A stretch of 7,738 nt of DNA from Sphingomonas sp. (lineage in GTDB: Bacteria; Pseudomonadota; Alphaproteobacteria; Sphingomonadales; Sphingomonadaceae). Below are positions 1-5,578 of the stretch, piece by piece (the first letter of the stretch is position 1; every line of letters starts with the position of its first letter). The stretch lies in the NCBI GenBank assembly GCA_025935515.1, contig JAICVC010000100.1:1-7738 (forward strand), in the 5' to 3' direction. A program made the position numbers and the translations under genes. Under the pieces are notes generated by a model. It was given only the letters and a program-made list of their open reading frames with translations, was not told where the DNA came from and searched no databases.

Positions 1-13
1 CAATTGCCCGGGC

Positions 14-1324
14 TTATCCAGCAACAACCGGCCGCAGGTCACATTTTCTCGCGCTTCTTTTCCTCCTTCTTTTCGGCCGCCTTGGCCTTTTTCTCCTCCT
101 TGGCTTTTTCGGCGTCGGCCTTCGCGGCCGCCTTTCGTCCGCCTCGAGCCCGTCGAGCGCCCGTTCGGTAAAGCTGTCCATGCCGGTCGCGAGAAGGTCG
201 ATCGAGCGAAGCACGTTGGCTGCGATCAGCGGCTTGAACACGTTGAGCTCGAGATGGCCCTGCAGTCCCCCGACGGTCACCGCGACGTGATTCCCCATCA
301 CCTGGGCCGCGACCATGGTCAGCATTTCCGCCTGCGTCGGGTTGACCTTGCCGGGCATGATCGAGCTTCCGGGCTCGTTCTCGGGAAGCTTCAGTTCGCC
401 GAGGCCGCAGCGGGGCCCCGAGCCGAGCAGTCGGACATCGTTGGCGATCTTGGTGCACGCGGTTGCGATGACGTTGAGCACGCCCGACAGCTCGACCATC
501 GTGTCGTGGGCGGCGAGCTCAGCGAACTTGTTCGGCGCCGAGGTGAAGGGCAGCTGGGTGAGGTTCGCGACCTCCCTGGCGAACTCCTCGGCAAAGCCCT
601 TGGGCGCGTTGAGCCCGGTGCCGACCGCGGTACCGCCCTGCGCCAGCCGCATCACCCGCGGCAGCACGCCTTCGACCCGCGCGATGCAATCCTCAATCTG
701 CGCCGCATAGCCGGAGAATTCCTGGCCGAGCGTCAGCGGAGTCGCGTCCTGCAGGTGGGTCCGGCCGATCTTGAGGATTCCGTCCCAGCCCGCCGCCTGA
801 TCGGCCAGCCGCTCATGCATCTTCCGGAGCGCCGGCAGCAGCTTTATGTGCACCGATCGGCCCGCGGCGATGTGCATCGTCGTCGGGAAGCTGTCGTTCG
901 AGGACTGGCTCTTGTTGACCTGGTCGTTGGGGTGGACCGGTTCTTTTCCGCCGCGCTTGCCGGTCAGGATCTCGTTGGCGCGGCCGGCGATCACCTCATT
1001 GGCGTTCATGTTCGACTGGGTGCCCGATCCGGTCTGCCAGATGACCAAGGGGAACTGGCTGTCGAGATCGCCGCGCGCGACTTCGCCCGCGGCCTGCTGG
1101 ATCACCTCGGCGAGCTTCGGATCGAGCCCGCCGATCCGCGCGTTCACCCGCGCCGCCGCCTGCTTCACGAACCCGAGCGCATGGACGATCTCGGCCGGCA
1201 TCCGCTCGCGCGGCCCGAACGGGAAGTTGCCGATCGAGCGTTCGGTCTGCGCGCCCCAATAAGCGTCGGCCGGGACCTCGATCGGTCCGAAGCTGTCGGT
1301 CTCGGTCCGGGTATCGTTGGGCAA
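14..1324 (-). CDS. fumC: Class II fumarate hydratase with an aberrant C-terminus
   Basis: Class II fumarase catalyses the reversible hydration of fumarate to L-malate in the TCA cycle, as a cytoplasmic homotetramer without an iron-sulfur cluster. The 436-residue product shows the family blocks in order: GSGTQSNMNANE (99-110), SQSSND (139-144), GRTHLQDATPLTLG (187-200, with His190 matching E. coli FumC catalytic His188), TAVGTG (232-237) and the fumarate-lyase signature GSSIMPGKVNP (319-329, Ser320 matching Ser318). The start is TTG, supported by GGAGG seven bases upstream and by alignment of the N-terminus with FumC. Homology stops near Asp396 in GLEAD. The last 40 residues are Arg/Lys/Pro-rich and look like out-of-frame translation, so the usual C-terminal domain of about 70 residues (SLMLVTALN... 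IGYDKAA region) is absent. The gene lies downstream of sspB, in the order known from other alphaproteobacteria. The identity is secure; whether the product is active is not. Confidence 0.9.
   Translation of the reverse strand: MPNDTRTETDSFGPIEVPADAYWGAQTERSIGNFPFGPRERMPAEIVHALGFVKQAAARVNARIGGLDPKLAEVIQQAAGEVARGDLDSQFPLVIWQTGSGTQSNMNANEVIAGRANEILTGKRGGKEPVHPNDQVNKSQSSNDSFPTTMHIAAGRSVHIKLLPALRKMHERLADQAAGWDGILKIGRTHLQDATPLTLGQEFSGYAAQIEDCIARVEGVLPRVMRLAQGGTAVGTGLNAPKGFAEEFAREVANLTQLPFTSAPNKFAELAAHDTMVELSGVLNVIATACTKIANDVRLLGSGPRCGLGELKLPENEPGSSIMPGKVNPTQAEMLTMVAAQVMGNHVAVTVGGLQGHLELNVFKPLIAANVLRSIDLLATGMDSFTERALDGLEADERRPRRPTPKKPRRRKRPRRPKRRRKRSARKCDLRPVVAG
39..137 (-). other. Orphan Lys/Ala/Glu-rich tail in a second frame at the fumC end
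   Basis: In the frame shifted by -1 relative to fumC, the same bases encode about 32 residues rich in Lys, Ala and Glu, beginning KAAAKADAEKAKEEKK and ending KREKM before a TGA at 39-41. This composition looks like a genuine charged protein tail, unlike the Arg/Pro-rich reading in the fumC frame. No Met or ribosome-binding site opens it as a gene of its own, and the frame upstream is only antisense-like noise inside fumC. The most likely reading is the surviving 3' end of a neighbouring gene, joined to fumC by a deletion or misassembly. A native fumC tail disrupted by an indel is the alternative. Confidence 0.4.
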
Positions 1325-1331
1325 GATCGTT

Positions 1332-1336
1332 CCTCC
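1332..1336 (-). promoter_or_regulatory. Ribosome-binding site supporting the fumC TTG start
   Basis: On the minus strand GGAGG stands seven bases before TTG at 1324-1322. It is the reason for taking this rare start codon rather than an internal ATG, and it fits the length of the FumC N-terminus. Confidence 0.75.
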
Positions 1337-1340
1337 GTCA

Positions 1341-1359
1341 TCCCGGAGTCGATCCGGGA
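1341..1359. repeat. Short palindrome of the ATCCCGGA/TCCGGGAT type
   Basis: TCCCGGA (1341-1347) and TCCGGGA (1353-1359) form a perfect 7-bp inverted repeat around the loop GTCGA. Preceded by GTCA, it matches from memory a palindrome found scattered between genes of many alphaproteobacteria. It lies directly upstream of the fumC ribosome-binding site, so an sspB-fumC transcript would carry this hairpin there. Whether it affects translation cannot be told from the sequence. Confidence 0.6.
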
Positions 1360-1392
1360 CCCGCTTTAATTGGTGAGAGCCCTAGAAGGTAA

Positions 1393-1426
1393 AGGCAGGC
1401 CCCGGGTCAAGCCCGGGGGACCGCCT
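1393..1426. repeat. Strong GC-rich hairpin between sspB and fumC
   Basis: The inner arms CCCCGGG (1400-1406) and CCCGGGG (1412-1418) enclose TCAAG. The stem extends outward through GG/CC and AGGC/GCCT with small bulges, giving 13 pairs. The hairpin begins eight bases after the sspB stop on the minus strand. It is followed there only by a weak T-rich stretch (TTTACCTT), so it could be an attenuator or processing signal between sspB and fumC, or simply a dispersed repeat. It resembles the 1341-1359 palindrome in its CCCGGG core, and the two may be arms of one composite element. Confidence 0.55.
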
Positions 1427-1434
1427 GCGTATCG

Positions 1435-1926
1435 TCACTTTTTGCGCGTGAAATCCACGCTGACGACGTTGGAGCCGTCGTCCTTGGCGTCGCCGGCGGC
1501 GCCGTCCGGCGGATCGTTCTCAGCCTCGTCATGCGCCTCGCGCGGGGCTTCGTCGGCATCGGCCTGGAAGGTCAGCGCGAATTCGACCGCCGGATCGTGA
1601 AACTGGGTCACCGCCGCGAAGGGCACATGGAGGGTCGCCGGCACACCGCCGAAGGACAGGCCGACGGTGAAGCTGTCCTCCTCGACGTTCAGGTCCCAGA
1701 AGCGGTGCTGGATGACGATCGTCATCTCGTCCGGAAACCGCTCGAGCAAATGCTTGGGGATCGAGACTCCCGGCATCCGAGTCCGGAAGGTGATGTAGAA
1801 ATGATGGTCGCCGGGAAGGCCGCCGGATTGCTCGACTTCGCCCAGGACCCGGCCGACGACCGCACGCAGCGCGTCCTGGACGATCTCGTCGTACGGGATC
1901 AGGCTTTCCGGGGTCTCGTCGGTCAT
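1435..1926 (-). CDS. sspB: SspB-family ClpXP protease adaptor
   Basis: SspB tethers substrates such as ssrA-tagged polypeptides to the ClpXP protease in the cytoplasm. The 163-residue product has the alphaproteobacterial SspB form: an N-terminal helix (IPYDEIVQDALRAVV, 10-24), a compact beta-rich substrate-binding core (HHFYITFRT 41-49, GVSIPKHLLERFPDEMTIVIQ 53-73, FTVGLSFGGVPATLHVPF 86-103), an acidic and probably disordered linker (about 122-151), and a basic end VVSVDFTRKK (154-163). That end corresponds to the ClpX-docking tail of the Caulobacter protein. The start is ATG with only a weak AAAGG upstream. It lies 110 bp upstream of fumC on the same strand and diverges from the HIT gene. 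The length fits the family and the reading frame is intact. Confidence 0.92.
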   Translation of the reverse strand: MTDETPESLIPYDEIVQDALRAVVGRVLGEVEQSGGLPGDHHFYITFRTRMPGVSIPKHLLERFPDEMTIVIQHRFWDLNVEEDSFTVGLSFGGVPATLHVPFAAVTQFHDPAVEFALTFQADADEAPREAHDEAENDPPDGAAGDAKDDGSNVVSVDFTRKK

Positions 1927-1932
1927 GCCTTT

Positions 1933-1960
1933 GTGGTAGCGGGCGAAAAACCCCGGTCAA
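1933..1960 (-). promoter_or_regulatory. Candidate sspB promoter
   Basis: Reading leftwards, TTGACC (1960-1955) and TACCAC (1938-1933) are separated by 16 bases. The -35 box is good and the -10 box poor (three matches to TATAAT). Transcription would begin at about the A of the sspB start codon, giving a nearly leaderless mRNA, which would fit the weak ribosome-binding site. This is a visual match only. Confidence 0.25.
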
Positions 1961-1972
1961 GCGGAGTCCGCG

Positions 1973-2350
1973 ATGCCCATCGACGCCACGCAACCCTATG
2001 ATGACGCGAATATCTTTGCCCGCATCCTGCGCGGCGAACTGCCGTCGAAGACGGTCCATGAGGACGAGCACACGCTCGCCTTCAATGACATCAATCCGCT
2101 CGCGCCGACGCACATCCTGGTGATTCCCAAAGGCCGTTATGTCTCGTGGGACGATTTCTCCGCCAAGGCGTCCGACGAAGAGATTGCGAGCCTGGTCCGC
2201 GCTGTCGGGAAGATCGCTCGGGAGGGCGGCCTGGTGCAAAGCGGCTATCGGATCCTTGCCAACAGCGGGCTGAACTCGGGGCAGGAAGTGCCGCACCTGC
2301 ATGTGCACATCTTCGCCGGTCGTCCACTCGGACCAATGTTGGCGAAATAG
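1973..2350 (+). CDS. HIT family (HINT-type) nucleotide hydrolase
   Basis: HIT proteins hydrolyse nucleoside phosphoramidates and related adenylated nucleotides through a histidine that is transiently nucleotidylated. The 125-residue protein is a complete single-domain HINT: NIFARILRGELPSKTV (13-28), the DINPLAPTHILVIPK block (39-53), and the signature PHLHVHIFAGRPLGPM (107-122). In the signature, His108, His110 and His112 form the triad, with His110 the expected nucleophile; His47 is also in a conserved position. The ATG has GGAG six bases upstream, inside the small palindrome GCGGA-G-TCCGC. It diverges from sspB with 46 bp between the start codons. The physiological substrate of bacterial HINT proteins is not settled, so I give no gene symbol. 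Confidence 0.93.
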   Translation: MPIDATQPYDDANIFARILRGELPSKTVHEDEHTLAFNDINPLAPTHILVIPKGRYVSWDDFSAKASDEEIASLVRAVGKIAREGGLVQSGYRILANSGLNSGQEVPHLHVHIFAGRPLGPMLAK

Positions 2351-2355
2351 CGCCG

Positions 2356-2382
2356 CGGCAAGGCATGACGTGAGCCTTGCCG
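2356..2382. terminator. Hairpin just after the HIT gene, possible terminator
   Basis: CGGCAAGGC (2356-2364) and GCCTTGCCG (2374-2382) are perfect 9-bp inverted repeats around a 9-base loop, beginning five bases after the HIT stop codon. No T-tract follows on the plus strand, so it is not a classical intrinsic terminator. A 3'-end stabiliser or a Rho-assisted end is equally possible. The rest of the gap to 2470 holds a small CTCTC-AAC-GAGAG hairpin (2415-2427) and a weak promoter-like pair, TTGCCC (2410-2415) and TAGGGT (2432-2437), with 16 bases between them. Confidence 0.45.
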
Positions 2383-2470
2383 ACCCGCAAGGCGTTTGCA
2401 GAAACGGGATTGCCCTCTCAACGAGAGCCGTTAGGGTCGCGTGACGACTTCGATTGCATAGGGGAGAAGC

Positions 2471-4075
2471 ATGGCCACAGCAGCACCGCGCGGGGGCCTT
2501 TTGCTGGGCCGGGTCAAACCGCTCGACGCAATTCTGGCGACCGCCGAAAAGAAAGGTCTCAAACGCTCGTTGGGCGCGGTGCAATTGACCCTGCTCGGGA
2601 TCGGCGCGGTCATCGGCACCGGAATCTTCGTCCTCACCTCCGAGGCGGCCCAAAAGGCCGGACCGGCGATGATGGTCAGCTTCGTCATCGCGGGCTTCGT
2701 CTGCGCCGTCGCCGCACTTTGTTATTCCGAGCTTGCGGCGATGGTGCCCGTATCTGGCTCCGCTTACACCTACACCTATGCCGTGATGGGCGAGCTCCTC
2801 GCCTGGATGGTCGGTTGGGCGCTGATCCTCGAATATGCCGTGGGTGCATCCGCCGTGGCGGTCGGCTGGTCGGGCTATTTCGTCGGCTTGCTCCGAAGCT
2901 GGGGATTCGACATGCCCCTGGCGATAGCGGTCGGGCCCACTCAGGGAGGCTTAATCAATCTCCCGGCGGTCGTGATTTCGCTCCTGATCACTGGCTTGCT
3001 GATCGTCGGCACCAAGGAAAGCGCCCGCTTCACCTCGGCGCTGGTCGCGGTCAAGGTTCTCGCCCTGACCGTCTTCGTTGCGCTGACATTCCCGGTGCTG
3101 AGCGGCGCGCATTTTGAGCCATTCATTCCCAACGGCTGGGGGACTTACGGCGTAGTCGGCGCCGCAGCCTCAATCTTCTTTGCCTACGTCGGCTTCGACG
3201 CCGTCTCCACTGCTGCCGAGGAAACGGTCAACCCGCAGCGCAACGTTCCGATCGGGCTGATCGGCTCGCTGCTGTTCTGCACGGTCTTCTACCTGCTGGT
3301 CGCGGCCGGAGCGATTGGCGCGATGGGGGCCGATCCGGTTCGCGATGCCGCCGGCAACGTGCTCGCGCCGGGCTCGCTCGAGATGGCTGCCCGCTGCCAA
3401 TCGATCGTCACGAGCGGCGCCACCGAGCCGCTCGTATGCTCGAGGGAAGCGCTGGCCCATGTGCTGCGGACGATCGGCTATGAGCGAATTGGCGACCTCA
3501 TGGGCATCGCCGCCTTCGTCGCGCTGCCGTCGGTCGTCCTGATGATGATGTTTGGCCAGACCCGGATTTTCTTCGTGATGGCTCGTGACGGCCTGCTCCC
3601 CGAGCGGCTTTCCGCGGTCCATCCCAAATTCCGGACTCCGCACGTCGTGACCGCGTTCACCGGCATCGTCGTGACCCTGGCCGCGGCGTTCCTGCCGGTC
3701 GGCAAGCTGGCGGATTATTCGAACTCTGGGACCCTGTTTGCCTTCGCGATGGTGGCGCTTGCCGTGTTCATCCTTCGCCGGCGGGATCCGAACCGGGTCC
3801 GCCCGTTCCGGACTCCGGCGCTTTCGCTGATCGCGCCGCTGGCTATCGTCGGATGCATCGGCCTGTACCTCAACCTCCCGACTGTGGCGAAGCTCGTCCT
3901 GATAGTGTGGGGCGCCGTTGGACTGGTCATCTATTTCGGCTACTCGCGCAGCCGCAGTCATGTTGGCCGCGGCGTCATCGAGGTCCCCGAGCTGTCTCCC
4001 GATGCACCCCCATCAGTGGGCGTCGCCCCGCTGCCGGGAACGCCTGCGCCGGGCAACCCGGAGGAGCGCGCCTAA
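2471..4075 (+). CDS. APC superfamily amino-acid permease (cationic amino-acid transporter type)
   Basis: This is an inner-membrane secondary transporter for amino acids, with about 12 transmembrane helices in 534 residues, the usual topology of the family. Helix 1 has the broken substrate-binding motif GIGAVIGTGIFVL (43-55). Helix 6 has FFAYVGFDAVSTAAEET (236-252), typical of the CAT (YfnA/CAT-1-like) subfamily. After helix 8 comes FGQTRIFFVMARDGLLP (361-377). Between helices 7 and 8 (about 286-340) lies an enlarged loop, expected outside the membrane, holding Cys309 and Cys323. The C-terminal 45 residues are Pro-rich and hydrophilic. GGGGAG precedes the ATG by four bases. The gene appears to be monocistronic; its stop overlaps that of the convergent kinase gene by four bases. 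Substrate specificity cannot be read from the sequence. Confidence 0.9.
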   Translation: MATAAPRGGLLLGRVKPLDAILATAEKKGLKRSLGAVQLTLLGIGAVIGTGIFVLTSEAAQKAGPAMMVSFVIAGFVCAVAALCYSELAAMVPVSGSAYTYTYAVMGELLAWMVGWALILEYAVGASAVAVGWSGYFVGLLRSWGFDMPLAIAVGPTQGGLINLPAVVISLLITGLLIVGTKESARFTSALVAVKVLALTVFVALTFPVLSGAHFEPFIPNGWGTYGVVGAAASIFFAYVGFDAVSTAAEETVNPQRNVPIGLIGSLLFCTVFYLLVAAGAIGAMGADPVRDAAGNVLAPGSLEMAARCQSIVTSGATEPLVCSREALAHVLRTIGYERIGDLMGIAAFVALPSVVLMMMFGQTRIFFVMARDGLLPERLSAVHPKFRTPHVVTAFTGIVVTLAAAFLPVGKLADYSNSGTLFAFAMVALAVFILRRRDPNRVRPFRTPALSLIAPLAIVGCIGLYLNLPTVAKLVLIVWGAVGLVIYFGYSRSRSHVGRGVIEVPELSPDAPPSVGVAPLPGTPAPGNPEERA

Positions 4076-5067
4076 GCCGCCAGCTCGCCGGCCAGCGCCT
4101 TGAGGTCCGCCTCGGGGCGAGCGCCATAATGCTGGATCACCTCGGCGGCGCAGATAGCGCCCATCCGAAGCGAGTCCCGGAGCGTCTTGCGGCGCGCCTG
4201 TCCGAGCAGGAAACCGGCCGCGAAGAGGTCGCCGGCGCCGGTCGTATCGACCAGCTCACGGATCGGTTCGGCGGGGACATCGGCGCGCTCGCTGCCGCGC
4301 AAGGCCAGCGCCCCGTCCTCGCTTCGAGTAACCACCAGCGTCTCCACCTTCGGCGCGGTCGCCGCGACCGCGCTTTCGAGGTGGGCGACACCGGCGAGGG
4401 CCTCGACTTCGGCCTGGTTCGCGAACAGGATATCGATCCGGCCCCCGTCGAGCAGTTGGTTGAACCCGTCGCGGTGGCGGTCGACGCAGAAAGTGTCGGA
4501 CAGCGTGAATGCGACCTTGCGGCCAGCCTCTCGCGCGACCTCGATCGCCCGCACCATTGCGTAGCGCGGCGTTTCTGGATCCCACAGATAGCCCTCGAGG
4601 TAGAGGATCGCGGAGTCGCGGATCTGCGCTTCGTCTAGCGCTTCTTTCGGCAAATGCTGAGCGGCGCCGAGGAAAGTGTTCATCGTCCGGTGCCCGTCGG
4701 GCGTCACGAGGATCATCGACCGCGCGGTTGGCTGGCCGACGTCGCTCGCTGGGGTGATGAACTCGACCCCTGTCGAGGTCAGGTCGTGCCGGTAGAATTC
4801 GCCGAGCTGGTCGGGCGCGACCTGGCCGATGAAGCCGGCGCGGCCGCCAAGCGCAGCGACGCCTGCCGCCGTGTTCCCCGCCGAGCCGCCGCTGACCTGA
4901 TGCGCCGGGCCCATGTGCGAATAGAGCCGCTCCGCTTCCTCCGCGTCGATCAGCCGCATCGAACCTTTGACCAGCCCCTCCTCAGTTAGGAAGTCGTCGC
5001 CGGCATTGGCGATCACGTCGACGATGGCGTTGCCGATGCACAGGACATCGAGGCGCGGGTCGGGCAT
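4072..5067 (-). CDS. PfkB-family carbohydrate/nucleoside kinase, probable adenosine kinase
   Basis: This is a ribokinase-fold enzyme that transfers phosphate from ATP to a sugar or nucleoside hydroxyl. In its 331 residues the family marks are complete: VLCIGNAIVDVIA (8-20), the substrate-lid and glycine motif GGSAGNTAAGVAALGG (60-75), the NxxE motif NQAE (217-220), and the second PfkB signature DTTGAGDLFAAGFLLG (274-289) with catalytic Asp280 and the anion-hole Gly-Ala-Gly. Overall form and length fit the proteins annotated as adenosine kinase in alphaproteobacteria, but fructokinase or another nucleoside kinase cannot be excluded. The frame is open to 5418, but the ATG at 5067 has GGAG seven bases upstream and begins the conserved core. 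The ATG at 5088 has no such site. The stop TAG interlocks with the permease stop in the four bases CTAA. No partner gene adjoins it. Confidence 0.88.
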   Translation of the reverse strand: MPDPRLDVLCIGNAIVDVIANAGDDFLTEEGLVKGSMRLIDAEEAERLYSHMGPAHQVSGGSAGNTAAGVAALGGRAGFIGQVAPDQLGEFYRHDLTSTGVEFITPASDVGQPTARSMILVTPDGHRTMNTFLGAAQHLPKEALDEAQIRDSAILYLEGYLWDPETPRYAMVRAIEVAREAGRKVAFTLSDTFCVDRHRDGFNQLLDGGRIDILFANQAEVEALAGVAHLESAVAATAPKVETLVVTRSEDGALALRGSERADVPAEPIRELVDTTGAGDLFAAGFLLGQARRKTLRDSLRMGAICAAEVIQHYGARPEADLKALAGELAA

Positions 5068-5074
5068 CAAGTCA

Positions 5075-5078
5075 CTCC
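5075..5078 (-). promoter_or_regulatory. Ribosome-binding site fixing the kinase start
   Basis: GGAG on the minus strand stands seven bases before ATG 5067-5065. The in-frame ATG seven codons earlier (5088) lacks any purine-rich site and would add residues outside the PfkB core. This decides in favour of the shorter protein. Confidence 0.7.
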
Positions 5079-5132
5079 GGAAATTCATGGAAAGCGCGCC
5101 GCCTAGCGGTCGAGCCGCATTCAGACAATCGC

Positions 5133-5205
5133 CATTGCGAGGAGCGTTAGCGACGAAGCAATCCCAACGGCGCTTCGAGTGGATTGCTTCGCCGCGCTCG
5201 CAATG
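5133..5205. repeat. Dispersed palindromic repeat, CATTGCGAG...GAAGCAATCC type
   Basis: The left arm, 5133-5164, begins CATTGCGAG and ends GAAGCAATCC. The right arm, 5181-5205, is its imperfect reverse complement, beginning GGATTGCTTCG and ending GCTCGCAATG. They enclose a 16-base centre. The left arm is seven bases longer (an AGCGTTAG-like insert). From memory this is a widespread intergenic palindrome in proteobacteria whose minus-strand reading gives the familiar peptide CHCERGEAI. It fills most of the gap between the divergent kinase and lipoprotein genes, so any lipoprotein promoter must lie in or beyond it. It encodes no transposase and is probably a non-autonomous REP/MITE-like element. 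Confidence 0.8.
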
Positions 5206-5218
5206 ACAGGACTGCGTA

Positions 5219-5578
5219 ATGCGCCGTTCAACCGCTTTTGCCCTGATCCTCCTCGTCGCCGGCTGCGCGCCGCGCCCGCAGGCTTCGACTGCGCCGACGC
5301 CACCAGCGGTCGTTTCCCAGACCGGAGAGCCGACTAGCCTGACCGGCCTCACCGCGCAGGAGTTGGTCGGCCGCTTCGGAACGCCGGCGCTGCAGATCCG
5401 CGAAGGGGCCAGCCTCAAGCTGCAGTTCCGCGGGCCCCGCTGCGTGATGGACGCCTATCTGTACCCGTCGGGGGGCAGCGCCGCGCTCAAGGTCACGCAC
5501 GTCGATACGCGCACGCCAACGGGCGGCGATTTCGATCAGGCCGCCTGCATCTTCGCATTGCGCAACAGGCCGATTTGA
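5219..5578 (+). CDS. Small predicted lipoprotein of unknown function
   Basis: The product has 119 residues: a basic N-terminus (MRR), a hydrophobic stretch (5-13), and the lipobox VAGC with Cys16 as the predicted lipidation site. A Pro/Ala/Thr-rich linker (17-40) and a small domain of about 75 residues follow. The domain segment LVGRFGTPALQIREGASLKLQF (49-70), then RCVMDAYLYP (74-83), resembles the region in other alphaproteobacterial envelope proteins where a LLGxPxxxRREG motif precedes a CxLDxFLYP strand. I recall these as uncharacterised. Cys75 and Cys110 could form a disulfide in the periplasm. An AGGA about eight bases upstream may serve the ATG; it abuts the end of the palindromic repeat. 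The last 43 bases overlap the 3' end of queG on the other strand. The lipoprotein call is fairly secure; the function is unknown. Confidence 0.82.
   Translation: MRRSTAFALILLVAGCAPRPQASTAPTPPAVVSQTGEPTSLTGLTAQELVGRFGTPALQIREGASLKLQFRGPRCVMDAYLYPSGGSAALKVTHVDTRTPTGGDFDQAACIFALRNRPI

Noticed and set aside
60..140. Programmed -1 ribosomal frameshift joining fumC to the Lys-rich tail.
   Set aside because: The A-runs have only five A and no X XXY YYZ heptamer fits the fumC frame; a frameshift would still leave the C-terminal fumarase domain missing, so a deletion or assembly fault is simpler.
254..1369. Long plus-strand open frame of 371 codons opposite fumC.
   Set aside because: It is antisense to a well-matched fumarase, is Arg/Leu/Gly-rich with no recognisable domain, and is explained by high-GC codon bias leaving the opposite frame open.
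2365..2373. ATGACGTGA, the loop of the hairpin after the HIT gene, as a regulator-binding site.
   Set aside because: It is near-palindromic but short, and I know no regulator of these bacteria that it matches; its position just after a stop codon fits a 3'-end hairpin better.
1529..2653. Minus-strand open frame of 374 codons spanning sspB, the HIT gene and the permease start.
   Set aside because: It crosses three well-supported genes in other frames or strands and its translation is low-complexity Arg/Pro/Gly sequence with no domain.
5133..5205. CRISPR array or small RNA gene in the kinase-lipoprotein gap.
   Set aside because: There is one inverted pair with no direct repeats or spacers, and no terminator or promoter that would mark a separate RNA gene.
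5068..5418. Extension of the kinase to the upstream end of its open frame (448 residues).
   Set aside because: The extra sequence translates the palindromic repeat (CHCERGEAI) and antisense of the lipoprotein, and the GGAG-supported ATG at 5067 begins the PfkB core.
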